Shown here piece after piece: positions 15,363 to 21,003 of a stretch of 23,518 bases of DNA. Position numbers and translations under genes: made by a program. Location: IMG/VR virus record IMGVR_UViG_3300046463_000481, positions 1 to 23,518 of that record. One strand, given 5' to 3'. Source of the DNA: a virus. Position 1 is the first letter of the stretch, and each line of letters opens with the position of its first letter. Below the pieces are notes generated by a model. That model saw only the letters and a program-made list of their open reading frames with translations. It did not search any database and had not been told where the DNA came from.

Positions 15363-15628
15363 TACTTGCTCTGACTGCGCTTGATCTGCGCGTCAACCTG
15401 ATCTGCACAGGTGTCGAGCAGGTTGATGGCTTGGTTCTTCAATTCCCACAGTTGGCCGTTGTCGGCGAGGTCTTCATCAGCTACTCGCTCACAAGGCACC
15501 AGCTCAGGGGGCTCGACTCTTACTGCCGCCGTCCTTGTTACCACTGCCGGCTTTACCGCGCAGGCCGTCAGGCAGAGGCTGAGCAGCCCAATCACGAACA
15601 GGCTTGCTGTTGCGTTTGAGTTCTTCAA
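15362..15628 (-). CDS. Rz1-like outer-membrane spanin lipoprotein (LysC type)
   Basis: 88 residues. The signal sequence (about 9-22, LFVIGLLSLCLTAC) ends in an LTAC lipobox with Cys23 as the lipidation site, followed by AVKPAVVTRTAAVRVEPPEL. Spanin o-subunits of this type bridge to Rz across the periplasm and fuse the membranes at lysis. The gene starts inside the Rz-like gene in another frame (125-base overlap), the classic Rz/Rz1 nesting. The start appears to be TTG with GGAG 8 bases upstream. No ATG start fits. Confidence 0.85.
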   Translation of the reverse strand: MKNSNATASLFVIGLLSLCLTACAVKPAVVTRTAAVRVEPPELVPCERVADEDLADNGQLWELKNQAINLLDTCADQVDAQIKRSQSK

Positions 15629-15890
15629 AGTTCTTCTCCGCCTTTCTGGCTTTGGCCTGACTGGCCTGTAACCGCTTGTTCAGGTCTTTCTGGTAATCGG
15701 CGTTGCGCTGGGCTTCGGCGCGCAGGGTGGTGATCGTGGCCTGGCTTTCGAGGTTGGCGTCGACCGCCTTCTTCTTCTCGCTGGCTTCGAATGCCACCTC
15801 ACCGCGAAGGGCGATGACGCGCGACTGCTGGATCCCAATGAGGAGCAAGCCGACCAGGGCGATAATGATTGCAGCAGCGAAGGTCTTCAT
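15504..15890 (-). CDS. Rz-like inner-membrane spanin (LysB type)
   Basis: 128 residues from MKTFAAAIIIALVGLLLIGI. One N-terminal membrane anchor (about 3-22), then a periplasmic coiled coil (EASEKKKAVDANLESQATIT, continuing through ADYQKDLNKRLQASQAKARK) and a Pro/Gly-rich end (AAQPLPDGLRG). This is the i-spanin layout. The ATG overlaps the holin stop (ATGA) and the 3' part contains the nested Rz1-like gene. The longer open frame upstream of this ATG is a shadow of the holin gene. Confidence 0.85.
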   Translation of the reverse strand: MKTFAAAIIIALVGLLLIGIQQSRVIALRGEVAFEASEKKKAVDANLESQATITTLRAEAQRNADYQKDLNKRLQASQAKARKAEKNFEELKRNSKPVRDWAAQPLPDGLRGKAGSGNKDGGSKSRAP

Positions 15891-16210
15891 GCGGCATCCG
15901 CCTTGCGACCGAGGAAACGGGTCACCAGCTCGCGGATGGCTGTCACGCCGAGGAAACCAATAGTCCCTCCCGCAGCAACCGACAGGCTCGGGGGCCACTC
16001 CATCCACTCGATCACGCTCGATGCGACCAGGCTGAGAGATCCGCAGATAAGCGACTCGAACACGATTCGGCGCTTACTGGTTTCTTTCCCGTCGTAAATC
16101 ACGCGAAGCAAGCAAACTGTGATGGCCATGATGACGCCCGCCATTAGCGGATTGCTCAACGCCAGCCAGATCTTGGCCCATGTGTCTGGCTTGTCAGGCA
16201 TGTTTGGCAT
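15887..16210 (-). CDS. Phage holin (lambda-family / Phage_holin_3-like)
   Basis: 107 residues from MPNMPDKPDTWAKIWLALSN. Three membrane segments are visible: about 20-38 (PLMAGVIMAITVCLLRVIYD), 49-68 (VFESLICGSLSLVASSVIEW) and 75-93 (SLSVAAGGTIGFLGVTAI), with a basic C-terminus (RFLGRKADAA). It forms the inner-membrane lesion that starts lysis. GGAGG lies 9 bases before this ATG, so it was chosen over a start 22 codons upstream. It heads the holin-Rz-Rz1 cassette; no endolysin is adjacent. Confidence 0.85.
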   Translation of the reverse strand: MPNMPDKPDTWAKIWLALSNPLMAGVIMAITVCLLRVIYDGKETSKRRIVFESLICGSLSLVASSVIEWMEWPPSLSVAAGGTIGFLGVTAIRELVTRFLGRKADAA

Positions 16211-16301
16211 CCGGGTTGCCTCCCCCTTGGGGAGATTGATAAATCCGGCGTCCGCTGCACTCCCAGCTCGGGGCAATGGGTGTGGGGAGCCGAAAACGAA
16301 A

Positions 16302-16325
16302 AAGCCCCAGCGAGTGCTGAGGCTT
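16302..16325 (-). terminator. Rho-independent terminator between the cargo module and holin
   Basis: Minus strand: AAGCCTCAGC-ACTC-GCTGGGGCTT is a 10-bp stem (one G-U pair) followed by TTTCGTTTTC. It lies after the 106-residue gene and before the holin, closing the Com module downstream. Confidence 0.75.
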
Positions 16326-16342
16326 GAAATTTGGTTAGGAAA

Positions 16343-16360
16343 GGGCCGCGTTAGCGGCCC
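16343..16360 (-). terminator. GC-rich hairpin right after the 106-residue cargo gene
   Basis: GGGCCGC and GCGGCCC flank a 4-base loop seven bases after the stop codon. The minus strand continues TTTCC, a short U-run, so on its own it is a weak terminator. With the hairpin at 16302-16325 it forms a tandem end to the cargo module. Confidence 0.6.
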
Positions 16361-16366
16361 ATCCTT

Positions 16367-16687
16367 TTAAGACAACAGGTCGTAGGTCAAGCTCACACGG
16401 ATGTTGCCGTTCATCGACGTACACCACAACCCAAAGCCGGCCGGAAGAAGAACCGGATAAGGAAGTTGAATGGTGTTACCGCCCAGAGTAAGCAACGCAG
16501 GCTTTGTGCGATAGTCACTTGCATCCTTAGGCTTCGTAGTGCCGGTGATGAGCGCGGCATTGAACGAACCCGTCGCCGTGCACGTGCGGATTACGACACC
16601 TGCAACGTTATCTTCAGGCTTAATGAGCTCGGTTACTCCAATTGCGTCACTGTTGAAGAACTTTGCACCTAGAGTTACTGGTTCCAT
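16367..16687 (-). CDS. Unknown small protein, second gene of the Com cargo module
   Basis: 106 residues starting MEPVTLGAKFFNSDAIGVTE; no family recognised. The composition suggests a beta-sandwich: VAGVVIRTCTATGSFNAALI, KPALLTLGGNTIQLPYPVLL, PAGFGLWC and a final NGNIRVSLTYDLLS strand. There is no signal peptide. It could be a minor virion or surface component, but nothing shows that. The start is set by AAAGGUAU upstream of the ATG in a leader that copies the com-cargo junction upstream of the first cargo gene, including a com 3' remnant whose stop (TAA, 16691-16693) lies 3 bases before this ATG. It is followed by two hairpins. Confidence 0.75.
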   Translation of the reverse strand: MEPVTLGAKFFNSDAIGVTELIKPEDNVAGVVIRTCTATGSFNAALITGTTKPKDASDYRTKPALLTLGGNTIQLPYPVLLPAGFGLWCTSMNGNIRVSLTYDLLS

Positions 16688-16774
16688 TTTTTATACCTTT
16701 TGAGTCGAATGATTGTTCGCGGAAAATTCCGCTTTCATGTCGCTCAAAGGCGATAGGTTTGAAGCTCGAGGCTT
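16688..16774 (-). pseudogene. Duplicated com 3' end and leader (com remnant)
   Basis: Bases 16702-16754 match 17451-17503 at 49 of 53 positions, and after a gap of about 8-9 bases the shared GCTCGAGGCT continues the match to 16774. Read in the com frame it encodes PLSDMKAEFSANNHSTQKV then TAA, close to the end of Com (PLSDMKAESSATNHSTL). No Com zinc-finger part remains, so this is a fragment, not a gene. It provides the upstream leader of the 106-residue gene. The small GCGGA/UCCGC hairpin is kept with changes only in its loop (16719-16732). Confidence 0.8.
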
Positions 16775-16855
16775 TCTTCCAAGGCGAAAGGCAGACTGGG
16801 TCTTTCGACCAGCCAAACCCGTTTAACAAAACGTCCTTACTGAGTCGGCTAGCCC

Positions 16856-17437
16856 TTAGAGCGGAGCGACACTGACCTTGTCGATAAAGGCAAAGTGAGC
16901 ATTTGGATTTTGATCGTTCCAAAAGCTCAGAGTGGTTTGAGGCGTGGTTGCAGTGAAGTCGTAGGTCTTGGTTTCCCAGACAGTTGCATTACTGGTTGCG
17001 ACAGGGGTGTCGAAGCTGGTCGTTTGCCCGGCAACCTTGACGTTGATGATGCCATTGCCACTGCGATTCACATACGTGGAGTTACCGGCGCTGAAGGTCA
17101 AACGGTAACGGGCGCCAACAACAGTGTTGATGTTCTGTTGAATGCCGCCGCCATTCAGATAGGTGTAGTTGGCGAGGTCAACGCTCATCGAACCATCAGC
17201 GGCCGCGGAGTTACCGATCGCAGCACCGACGTTAATGTATTCAACGCCAGACAGAAAGGTCGTCCAGCCAGTGACGAAGTCGGCCTGGGCAGGAGTATTG
17301 AGGATGCAGTCGTTGCTGCAGCCAGGGGATTCAAAGCTGCCGTTTACTACCAGCTCTGCGCCGAAGGCGGCGCCACCCGATGCGAGCAAAGCAGCAGCCA
17401 ATGCGACCGGAGCAAAACCGTTTTTGATTGATTTCAT
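16856..17437 (-). CDS. Secreted beta-rich protein, DUF642/choice-of-anchor-like, first Com cargo gene
   Basis: 193 residues. A signal peptide is clear: MKSIKNGF, a hydrophobic APVALAAALLASGGAA stretch and AFGA before residue 28. The mature part begins ELVVNGSFESPGC, the typical opening of DUF642 and choice-of-anchor proteins with a galactose-binding-like jelly roll. GIQQNINTVVGARYRLTFSA, the WETKTYDFTATTPQTTLSFW region and IDKVSVAPL fit that fold. Cys40 and Cys44 may pair. There is no C-terminal sorting motif or anchor. It would be exported, possibly binding a surface glycan. The ATG lies 8 bases after the com stop, behind an AGG site. Phage carriage suggests lysogenic conversion or an adsorption effect; function is not established. 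Confidence 0.75.
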   Translation of the reverse strand: MKSIKNGFAPVALAAALLASGGAAFGAELVVNGSFESPGCSNDCILNTPAQADFVTGWTTFLSGVEYINVGAAIGNSAAADGSMSVDLANYTYLNGGGIQQNINTVVGARYRLTFSAGNSTYVNRSGNGIINVKVAGQTTSFDTPVATSNATVWETKTYDFTATTPQTTLSFWNDQNPNAHFAFIDKVSVAPL

Positions 17438-17445
17438 TTTTGTAC

Positions 17446-17631
17446 CTATAGAGTCGAATGATTTGTCGCGGAGGATTCCGCTTTCATGTCGCTCAAAGGC
17501 GATCGCTCGAGGCTCGCGGCCTTCTCATGATTCAACGTCCCGCATCGGGAACATTTGATCTGGAGCTCGGTAAACTCACCCACGCGGGCGAGAAGTCTGT
17601 TGCATTTTCCACATCTGCATTCTTTCAACAT
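17446..17631 (-). CDS. com: Mu Com-like zinc-finger translational regulator
   Basis: 61 residues from MLKECRCGKCNRLLARVGEF. The zinc-finger pairs are Cys7-Cys10 and Cys27-Cys30 (IKCSRCGTLNH), matching the phage Mu Com family (RCGKCNRLLA then L.IKC.RC...NH). Mu Com is a small RNA-binding protein that opens the mom message for translation. The C-terminal 25 residues are polar and extra to the core. The ATG is preceded by GGAC 8 bases upstream; a longer open frame to 17874 reads through the terminators and lacks family similarity. Downstream is not mom but a secreted protein. The 3' end of com is part of a leader repeated upstream of the second cargo gene. Confidence 0.85.
   Translation of the reverse strand: MLKECRCGKCNRLLARVGEFTELQIKCSRCGTLNHEKAASLERSPLSDMKAESSATNHSTL
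17449..17503 (-). promoter_or_regulatory. Candidate Com-responsive leader of the first cargo gene
   Basis: The com 3' end, bases 17451-17503, is duplicated at 16702-16754 (49 of 53 identical). On the minus strand it carries a GCGGA-AUCC-UCCGC hairpin (17468-17481) about 30-45 bases before the cargo ATG, then UUCGACUC and an AGGU ribosome-binding site. In the copy the stem is unchanged while the loop reads AUUU. Retention next to two unrelated genes suggests cis control of translation. Com binding is inference. Confidence 0.6.
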
Positions 17632-17781
17632 CTGCAAGTCCGTTTGATTTTCTGCTAGGCTCCGTCCCGCTCGCGCGAGCAGTGGGGGCCTTGGCTGGCT
17701 TGCAGGCTCTATCTGCGATCTGGCGTCTCTTTTGGGTGTTAGCGCACCCTCTGGAGTCGCCCTCTCTTTTTTCCGCGCATA
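17632..17781 (-). other. Leader region upstream of com
   Basis: About 150 bases between the tandem terminators and com without a convincing gene. It contains a perfect palindrome GCTCGCGCGAGC (17669-17680) and a G/C-rich CCAAGGCCCCCACTG stretch. No clear promoter was seen, so com probably depends on read-through of the terminators by antiterminated polymerase. Confidence 0.5.
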
Positions 17782-17810
17782 AAAAAGCCCCGAAGATGTC
17801 GGGGCTTTTT
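17782..17810. terminator. Strong bidirectional terminator, second of a tandem pair
   Basis: AAAAAGCCCCGA and TCGGGGCTTTTT form a 12-bp stem (7 GC-rich plus the A/U arms) with a 5-base loop, with T-tracts on both strands. It lies about 75 bases downstream of the predicted late transcript start and could serve as a tR'-like barrier to polymerase lacking antitermination factor. Confidence 0.85.
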
Positions 17811-17828
17811 GCTTTCTGGCGGACATAA

Positions 17829-17854
17829 AAAAACCGGCTCGCCGGCCGGTTTTT
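17829..17854. terminator. Strong bidirectional terminator, first of a tandem pair
   Basis: AAACCGGC and GCCGGTTT flank a 6-base loop, extended by A/T arms to give T-tracts on both strands. It lies about 30 bases after the predicted late transcript start, directly downstream of the promoter at 17893-17921. Confidence 0.85.
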
Positions 17855-17892
17855 AAGTAACTTGCCGTAGGCAAAATACTAACTATGGGGAA

Positions 17893-17921
17893 ATCATGCC
17901 CTCAGCCGTGCGGGAAGTCAA
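17893..17921 (-). promoter_or_regulatory. Predicted late promoter (pR'-like)
   Basis: On the minus strand TTGACT (17916-17921) and CATGAT (17893-17898) are separated by exactly 17 bases, a good sigma70-type promoter. The -35 overlaps the stop codon of the Q-position gene. Transcription would start near 17886 and meet two terminators within about 100 bases, the lambda pR'-tR' layout. Confidence 0.7.
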
Positions 17922-18499
17922 GCGGCCTCTTTCATCTTGTAAATCACTCCGCCGATTGGACTCAATGCCCGAGCGTCGATGTCGTAACAGGCATCGAAGC
18001 AAAGCTGCACGAATGGCTCCCAATCACGGCCCCAGGCTGCGGACGGCAGCTCGACTTCGTACTCCCCCTTCATCCAGGCTCGGAACAACTCCGGCTTTAT
18101 CAGCGGATCTGCGTTGGCCGATTGTCCGCCTTGGTGCATGTAGCGGTAACGACGAAACACGCCCTTGGCAACGTACTCGGCCCGCTCCCGCTTGCTGGCG
18201 GTCATGCGCGCTGCTCGCGAACATGCAAGATTGAAAACCGCAGCTTCGGCCTCCTCCCGATCATCATCTGTCGGCTGAGCCGCATACATGGCATTGCCGA
18301 AAGCCCGGAGTTGAAAGTGAAGCCGTGCGATAGCCGACTGAATATGACCGGCTAGCGTTGCGTGCATCGCGGGATTCGCTGTCGGGCCTCGCTCAGTGCT
18401 CTGCACCACCACACCCAATTCAGCAGCATCAGAAGTTTGGCCCGGGGCCGGGTTGTAGTTGCAGTCGTGCCAAGCTTGGCGCGCGGAATGGATTTTCAT
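17918..18499 (-). CDS. Unknown protein in the late antiterminator (Q) position
   Basis: 193 residues starting MKIHSARQAWHDCNYNPAPG. It is mostly helical with a conserved-looking centre (AVFNLACSRAARMTASKRER) and an aromatic C-terminal part (ELFRAWMKGEYEVELPSAAW, then WEPFVQLCFDACYDIDARA). I see no lambda Q zinc motif (C-x2-C-x-G) and cannot assign a family. It follows ninG with an ATGA overlap, and a promoter plus tandem terminators follow it, exactly where Q and its target lie in lambdoid phages. A Q-like role is inferred from position only. Confidence 0.65.
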   Translation of the reverse strand: MKIHSARQAWHDCNYNPAPGQTSDAAELGVVVQSTERGPTANPAMHATLAGHIQSAIARLHFQLRAFGNAMYAAQPTDDDREEAEAAVFNLACSRAARMTASKRERAEYVAKGVFRRYRYMHQGGQSANADPLIKPELFRAWMKGEYEVELPSAAWGRDWEPFVQLCFDACYDIDARALSPIGGVIYKMKEAA

Positions 18500-19077
18500 G
18501 CTGCCGTCCTCTTCAGTTCCCTTGTTTTCGCCCTATATTCGGCCTTGATATTTTTGATTTCTTCGACGGTGTGCTTGCAGGGTTCATGAGGCCCTTCAAG
18601 CCACTCGACTTGTTCCGCCCCTATCAACTGCAGGAGCGAAATCCGGTAATTCACCAGGTTGCCGGACAGATGCGTGTTGCACGGCGCGCACTGCTTCCAG
18701 ACATTGAGCGGCTCGAATCGCAACTCAGGGTTCGCTCCTACGGATCGGTAGTGCCCTGCGTGGTATTGGCCTTCGTGGTGCCGACCGCAACTGATACAAG
18801 GGCGATCGGCGTCACGCAGGCGAACCCACTCGTTGAATGTCGCCTGGGCTTCGCGCAGGTGATCCGCCCTGCTCTTCAGCTTCTCCTTGCGTACCTTGAT
18901 CTCTCGGCGCTCGATGCTCGCCAGCGACTTGCGCTTCTTCTCCCGCTTGTCCCGCGCGATGACAACGGCGCAGTCCGGCGAGCACCAAGACTGAAAGCTC
19001 ACCTTCGGGACGAATGAGGCCCTGCAGGTTTTGACTGAGCACTTTTTCGGGCGCGGCTGCTTCCTTTCAATCGTCAT
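18496..19077 (-). CDS. ninG: Recombination protein NinG (Rap)
   Basis: 193 residues. N-terminal zinc-knuckle cysteines (KKCSVKTC and SWCSPDC, about 12-37) are followed by a long basic helix (KREKKRKSLASIERREIKVR) and the HNH-like NinG core: CISCGRHHEGQYHAGHYRSV, then NVWKQCAPCNTHLSGN. Lambda NinG/Rap aids Red recombination by endonucleolytic processing of joint molecules. Length is close to lambda NinG (204). It overlaps ninB and the Q-position gene by ATGA. Confidence 0.93.
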   Translation of the reverse strand: MTIERKQPRPKKCSVKTCRASFVPKVSFQSWCSPDCAVVIARDKREKKRKSLASIERREIKVRKEKLKSRADHLREAQATFNEWVRLRDADRPCISCGRHHEGQYHAGHYRSVGANPELRFEPLNVWKQCAPCNTHLSGNLVNYRISLLQLIGAEQVEWLEGPHEPCKHTVEEIKNIKAEYRAKTRELKRTAA

Positions 19078-19544
19078 GCAGCCTCCTGGCTCAGCAGATC
19101 ATCGAAGTACACGCCCTGCTGTGCGAACCGCGCGACGATGCGGTCGGTGTACGCCACGCCCTGAGCGCGATTGAACAGGCTGGTCACCGGGAACCCGTCC
19201 GGGCCGAAGAGTTTGCAGCCGCCCATCATGGCCAGCTTCGTCTCGTACGGGAGGTGGCGCATGACGCGGTACCACTCAGCCTGAAAACCGGCGTCCTCGT
19301 TCAGCAGGATCTGCACGCCGACGTGCAACTTGCAGTACCGGCGAGCGTCGGCCTCGTCGCCGATCTGGGTCATCTCTGCGATGCGCTTGTACATCGCGAA
19401 CCACAGCCGGTTTTGGTCGAGCGTGCGGTCCTTTCCCGGGCGTAGCGATACGACGACGAACTTCTTGTCGCGGTACATGGCGCTAAGCTTCGTGATGGCC
19501 TCGGAGAGCTTGGCCTGACAGTTGACGCTGATTTTGTCGGTCAT
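19074..19544 (-). CDS. ninB: NinB / lambda Orf-like recombination mediator
   Basis: 156 residues starting MTDKISVNCQAKLSEAITKL. The key segment VVVSLRPGKDRTLDQNRLWF (about 30-49) matches the NinB family R.LDQN motif, and the C-terminus carries a FDDLL-type end. Lambda Orf/NinB is a RecFOR-like protein that helps load recombinase on SSB-coated DNA. It directly precedes ninG, the same nin-region order as in lambdoid phages. Its ATG overlaps the upstream stop (ATGA). Confidence 0.75.
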   Translation of the reverse strand: MTDKISVNCQAKLSEAITKLSAMYRDKKFVVVSLRPGKDRTLDQNRLWFAMYKRIAEMTQIGDEADARRYCKLHVGVQILLNEDAGFQAEWYRVMRHLPYETKLAMMGGCKLFGPDGFPVTSLFNRAQGVAYTDRIVARFAQQGVYFDDLLSQEAA

Positions 19545-20209
19545 AGCTGCGCCACCTCCGCCAAAACCGATTCAACAGTCGCGATCTCGAACCACTTGGT
19601 CCAGAACACGTCCTGCCGCTCACCAGATTCGTAAGCGATGAAGGCCGTGTGCCCTTCCTCGGGTAATTTCAGTTCGCCGATGACCTCGGCAACGGCCTCC
19701 TCGATGAGGCTGAAATCATCGTCGCCCATCCAATTGCCCAGCAGATGAGTAACCCGAACGGTGTATTCACCTTCTGTGATGTCACAACCGCACTCGGTTT
19801 CGATGGTGATTTCGAAGACCTTCTCCGCTCCGGCGCGCCCTTTGATTCGGGTGAGGTCGTATTCCTCAAAGCTGGAAACCCGGCTGCGCTCAAGATCGTC
19901 GATAGCGGAGTTCAGTGCCTCGTTCTCGGCCTTGAGTTGGTCAACCAGGCTGAAGTCGGGCTTCTCGCCAAGCGGCGGCTTCCAGAGCTCTGCGCCGTTG
20001 TCCGTGTAGCGGAGGTTGCCCAGCGTCCTGGCAGCAGACTGCAAGCGTTCGTTCTCGGCCAGCAGCTCCAGCGCCACCTCCTCCACGGTCTTCTCCCCGA
20101 GGAATTCCTGCAGCGCCTCGGTGTTGCGCTTCCAGTCTGCGCAGTCGGCACGGTAGGACGCGGCTTCGGCCCACAGCAGCTTCTGGAGTTTTTGTTTGTC
20201 GATGGTCAT
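19541..20209 (-). CDS. Hypothetical protein, Ea22-like N-terminal region
   Basis: 222 residues starting MTIDKQKLQKLLWAEAASYR. The N-terminal third is a helical WAEAASYRADCADW...VALELLAENERLQSAART pattern that resembles Ea22-like early phage proteins. A second helix (VDQLKAENEALNSAIDDLER) precedes a C-terminal alpha/beta domain with CGCDITEGEYTVRVTHLLGN. This last part is not recognised. It lies between the replication and nin genes, with ATGA overlaps to both neighbours. Function unknown. Confidence 0.65.
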   Translation of the reverse strand: MTIDKQKLQKLLWAEAASYRADCADWKRNTEALQEFLGEKTVEEVALELLAENERLQSAARTLGNLRYTDNGAELWKPPLGEKPDFSLVDQLKAENEALNSAIDDLERSRVSSFEEYDLTRIKGRAGAEKVFEITIETECGCDITEGEYTVRVTHLLGNWMGDDDFSLIEEAVAEVIGELKLPEEGHTAFIAYESGERQDVFWTKWFEIATVESVLAEVAQL

Positions 20210-21003
20210 TGAGCCGCACTCCTTGCTTCTAATTGTTCGGCCTGCTGAATCAGCAGCGCCCGGCGATCCGCCAGCTCATTGGCTGCCAGAATTCGCAGTT
20301 CTGTTTTTTCCTCGGCCGATGCTTGGCGCATGGCGAGCATCGAATCCTTTACCGCGGCGAGCTTCTCGCGCAGTTTTGGCGAAGGCCGCGCAACCTCACC
20401 GGTGAGCAGCGCAACGACGGCACGACCGTCTTCAGTGACCGGCGCGACACTCAAGTCGGCCAAGTACAACTGCCCGCGTTCATGTGGGATCCGTTGCATC
20501 TGCACAGCTTTGGTGATCGCCTGTGTGCGGCGGTTGGCGTCGAAACCGACCGACACGTGCCAATTGACGTGTTTGTTGTCCTCCCGAGCCTGACTCACCA
20601 AACGCTCGTAAGCGCTGTTGAACGCCATGCGCGCACCGACCTTGTCGCCGGCATCCAGGACAGGTTTCGCAGCTGCCAGCGCGAGCTGAATTTCATCAGT
20701 CAGCACCACTGTTTCGAACTCGTCGTTCGTCGTCATGGCGATCGCCCAAGCTTCGTCTTTGCCCGGGCGACCGTCGGCGATCTGAACTCGCTGGAGAATG
20801 TCAGCCATTGCCAACTTGCCTTTCACTTCGAAGCGGCAAGCCTTCAAAGCGGCCTTCACCACCTGAACCGGGTAAGCACAGAGATCTTCAGCCATGATCG
20901 CCGCAGTACCTGGGTTCATTTCCTGACCCATGGCCTCGGCGGTGGCGCAGATCGCAGCAGCGAGCCCGGCAACCTGCTGGTCATTCATTTCAAAGGTATT
21001 CAT
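20206..21003 (-). CDS. Possible replication accessory / helicase-loader-type protein
   Basis: 265 residues starting MNTFEMNDQQVAGLAAAICA. Residues about 28-70 (AIMAEDLCAYPVQVVKAALK then FEVKGKLAMADILQRVQIAD) resemble the N-terminal helical domain of phage helicase loaders, where a helix pair ends ...YP...V..AL......F....D.L. The middle repeats DEAWAIAMTTNDEFETVVLT, and the C-terminus is a basic coiled coil (KLREKLAAVKDSMLAMRQAS). It directly follows the O-like initiator with a 14-base overlap, the lambda P position. The loader role is inference; no ATPase motif is present. Confidence 0.55.
   Translation of the reverse strand: MNTFEMNDQQVAGLAAAICATAEAMGQEMNPGTAAIMAEDLCAYPVQVVKAALKACRFEVKGKLAMADILQRVQIADGRPGKDEAWAIAMTTNDEFETVVLTDEIQLALAAAKPVLDAGDKVGARMAFNSAYERLVSQAREDNKHVNWHVSVGFDANRRTQAITKAVQMQRIPHERGQLYLADLSVAPVTEDGRAVVALLTGEVARPSPKLREKLAAVKDSMLAMRQASAEEKTELRILAANELADRRALLIQQAEQLEARSAAQ

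Noticed and set aside
16647-16922. 91-codon minus-strand open frame
   Set aside because: It overlaps the end of the secreted protein gene and the start of the 106-residue gene in another frame and arises from the duplicated com leader; there is no sensible start or family.
17632-17874. Upstream extension of com to a 142-residue protein
   Set aside because: It would read through both strong terminator hairpins, and the extra residues do not resemble the Com family; the family core starts at 17631.
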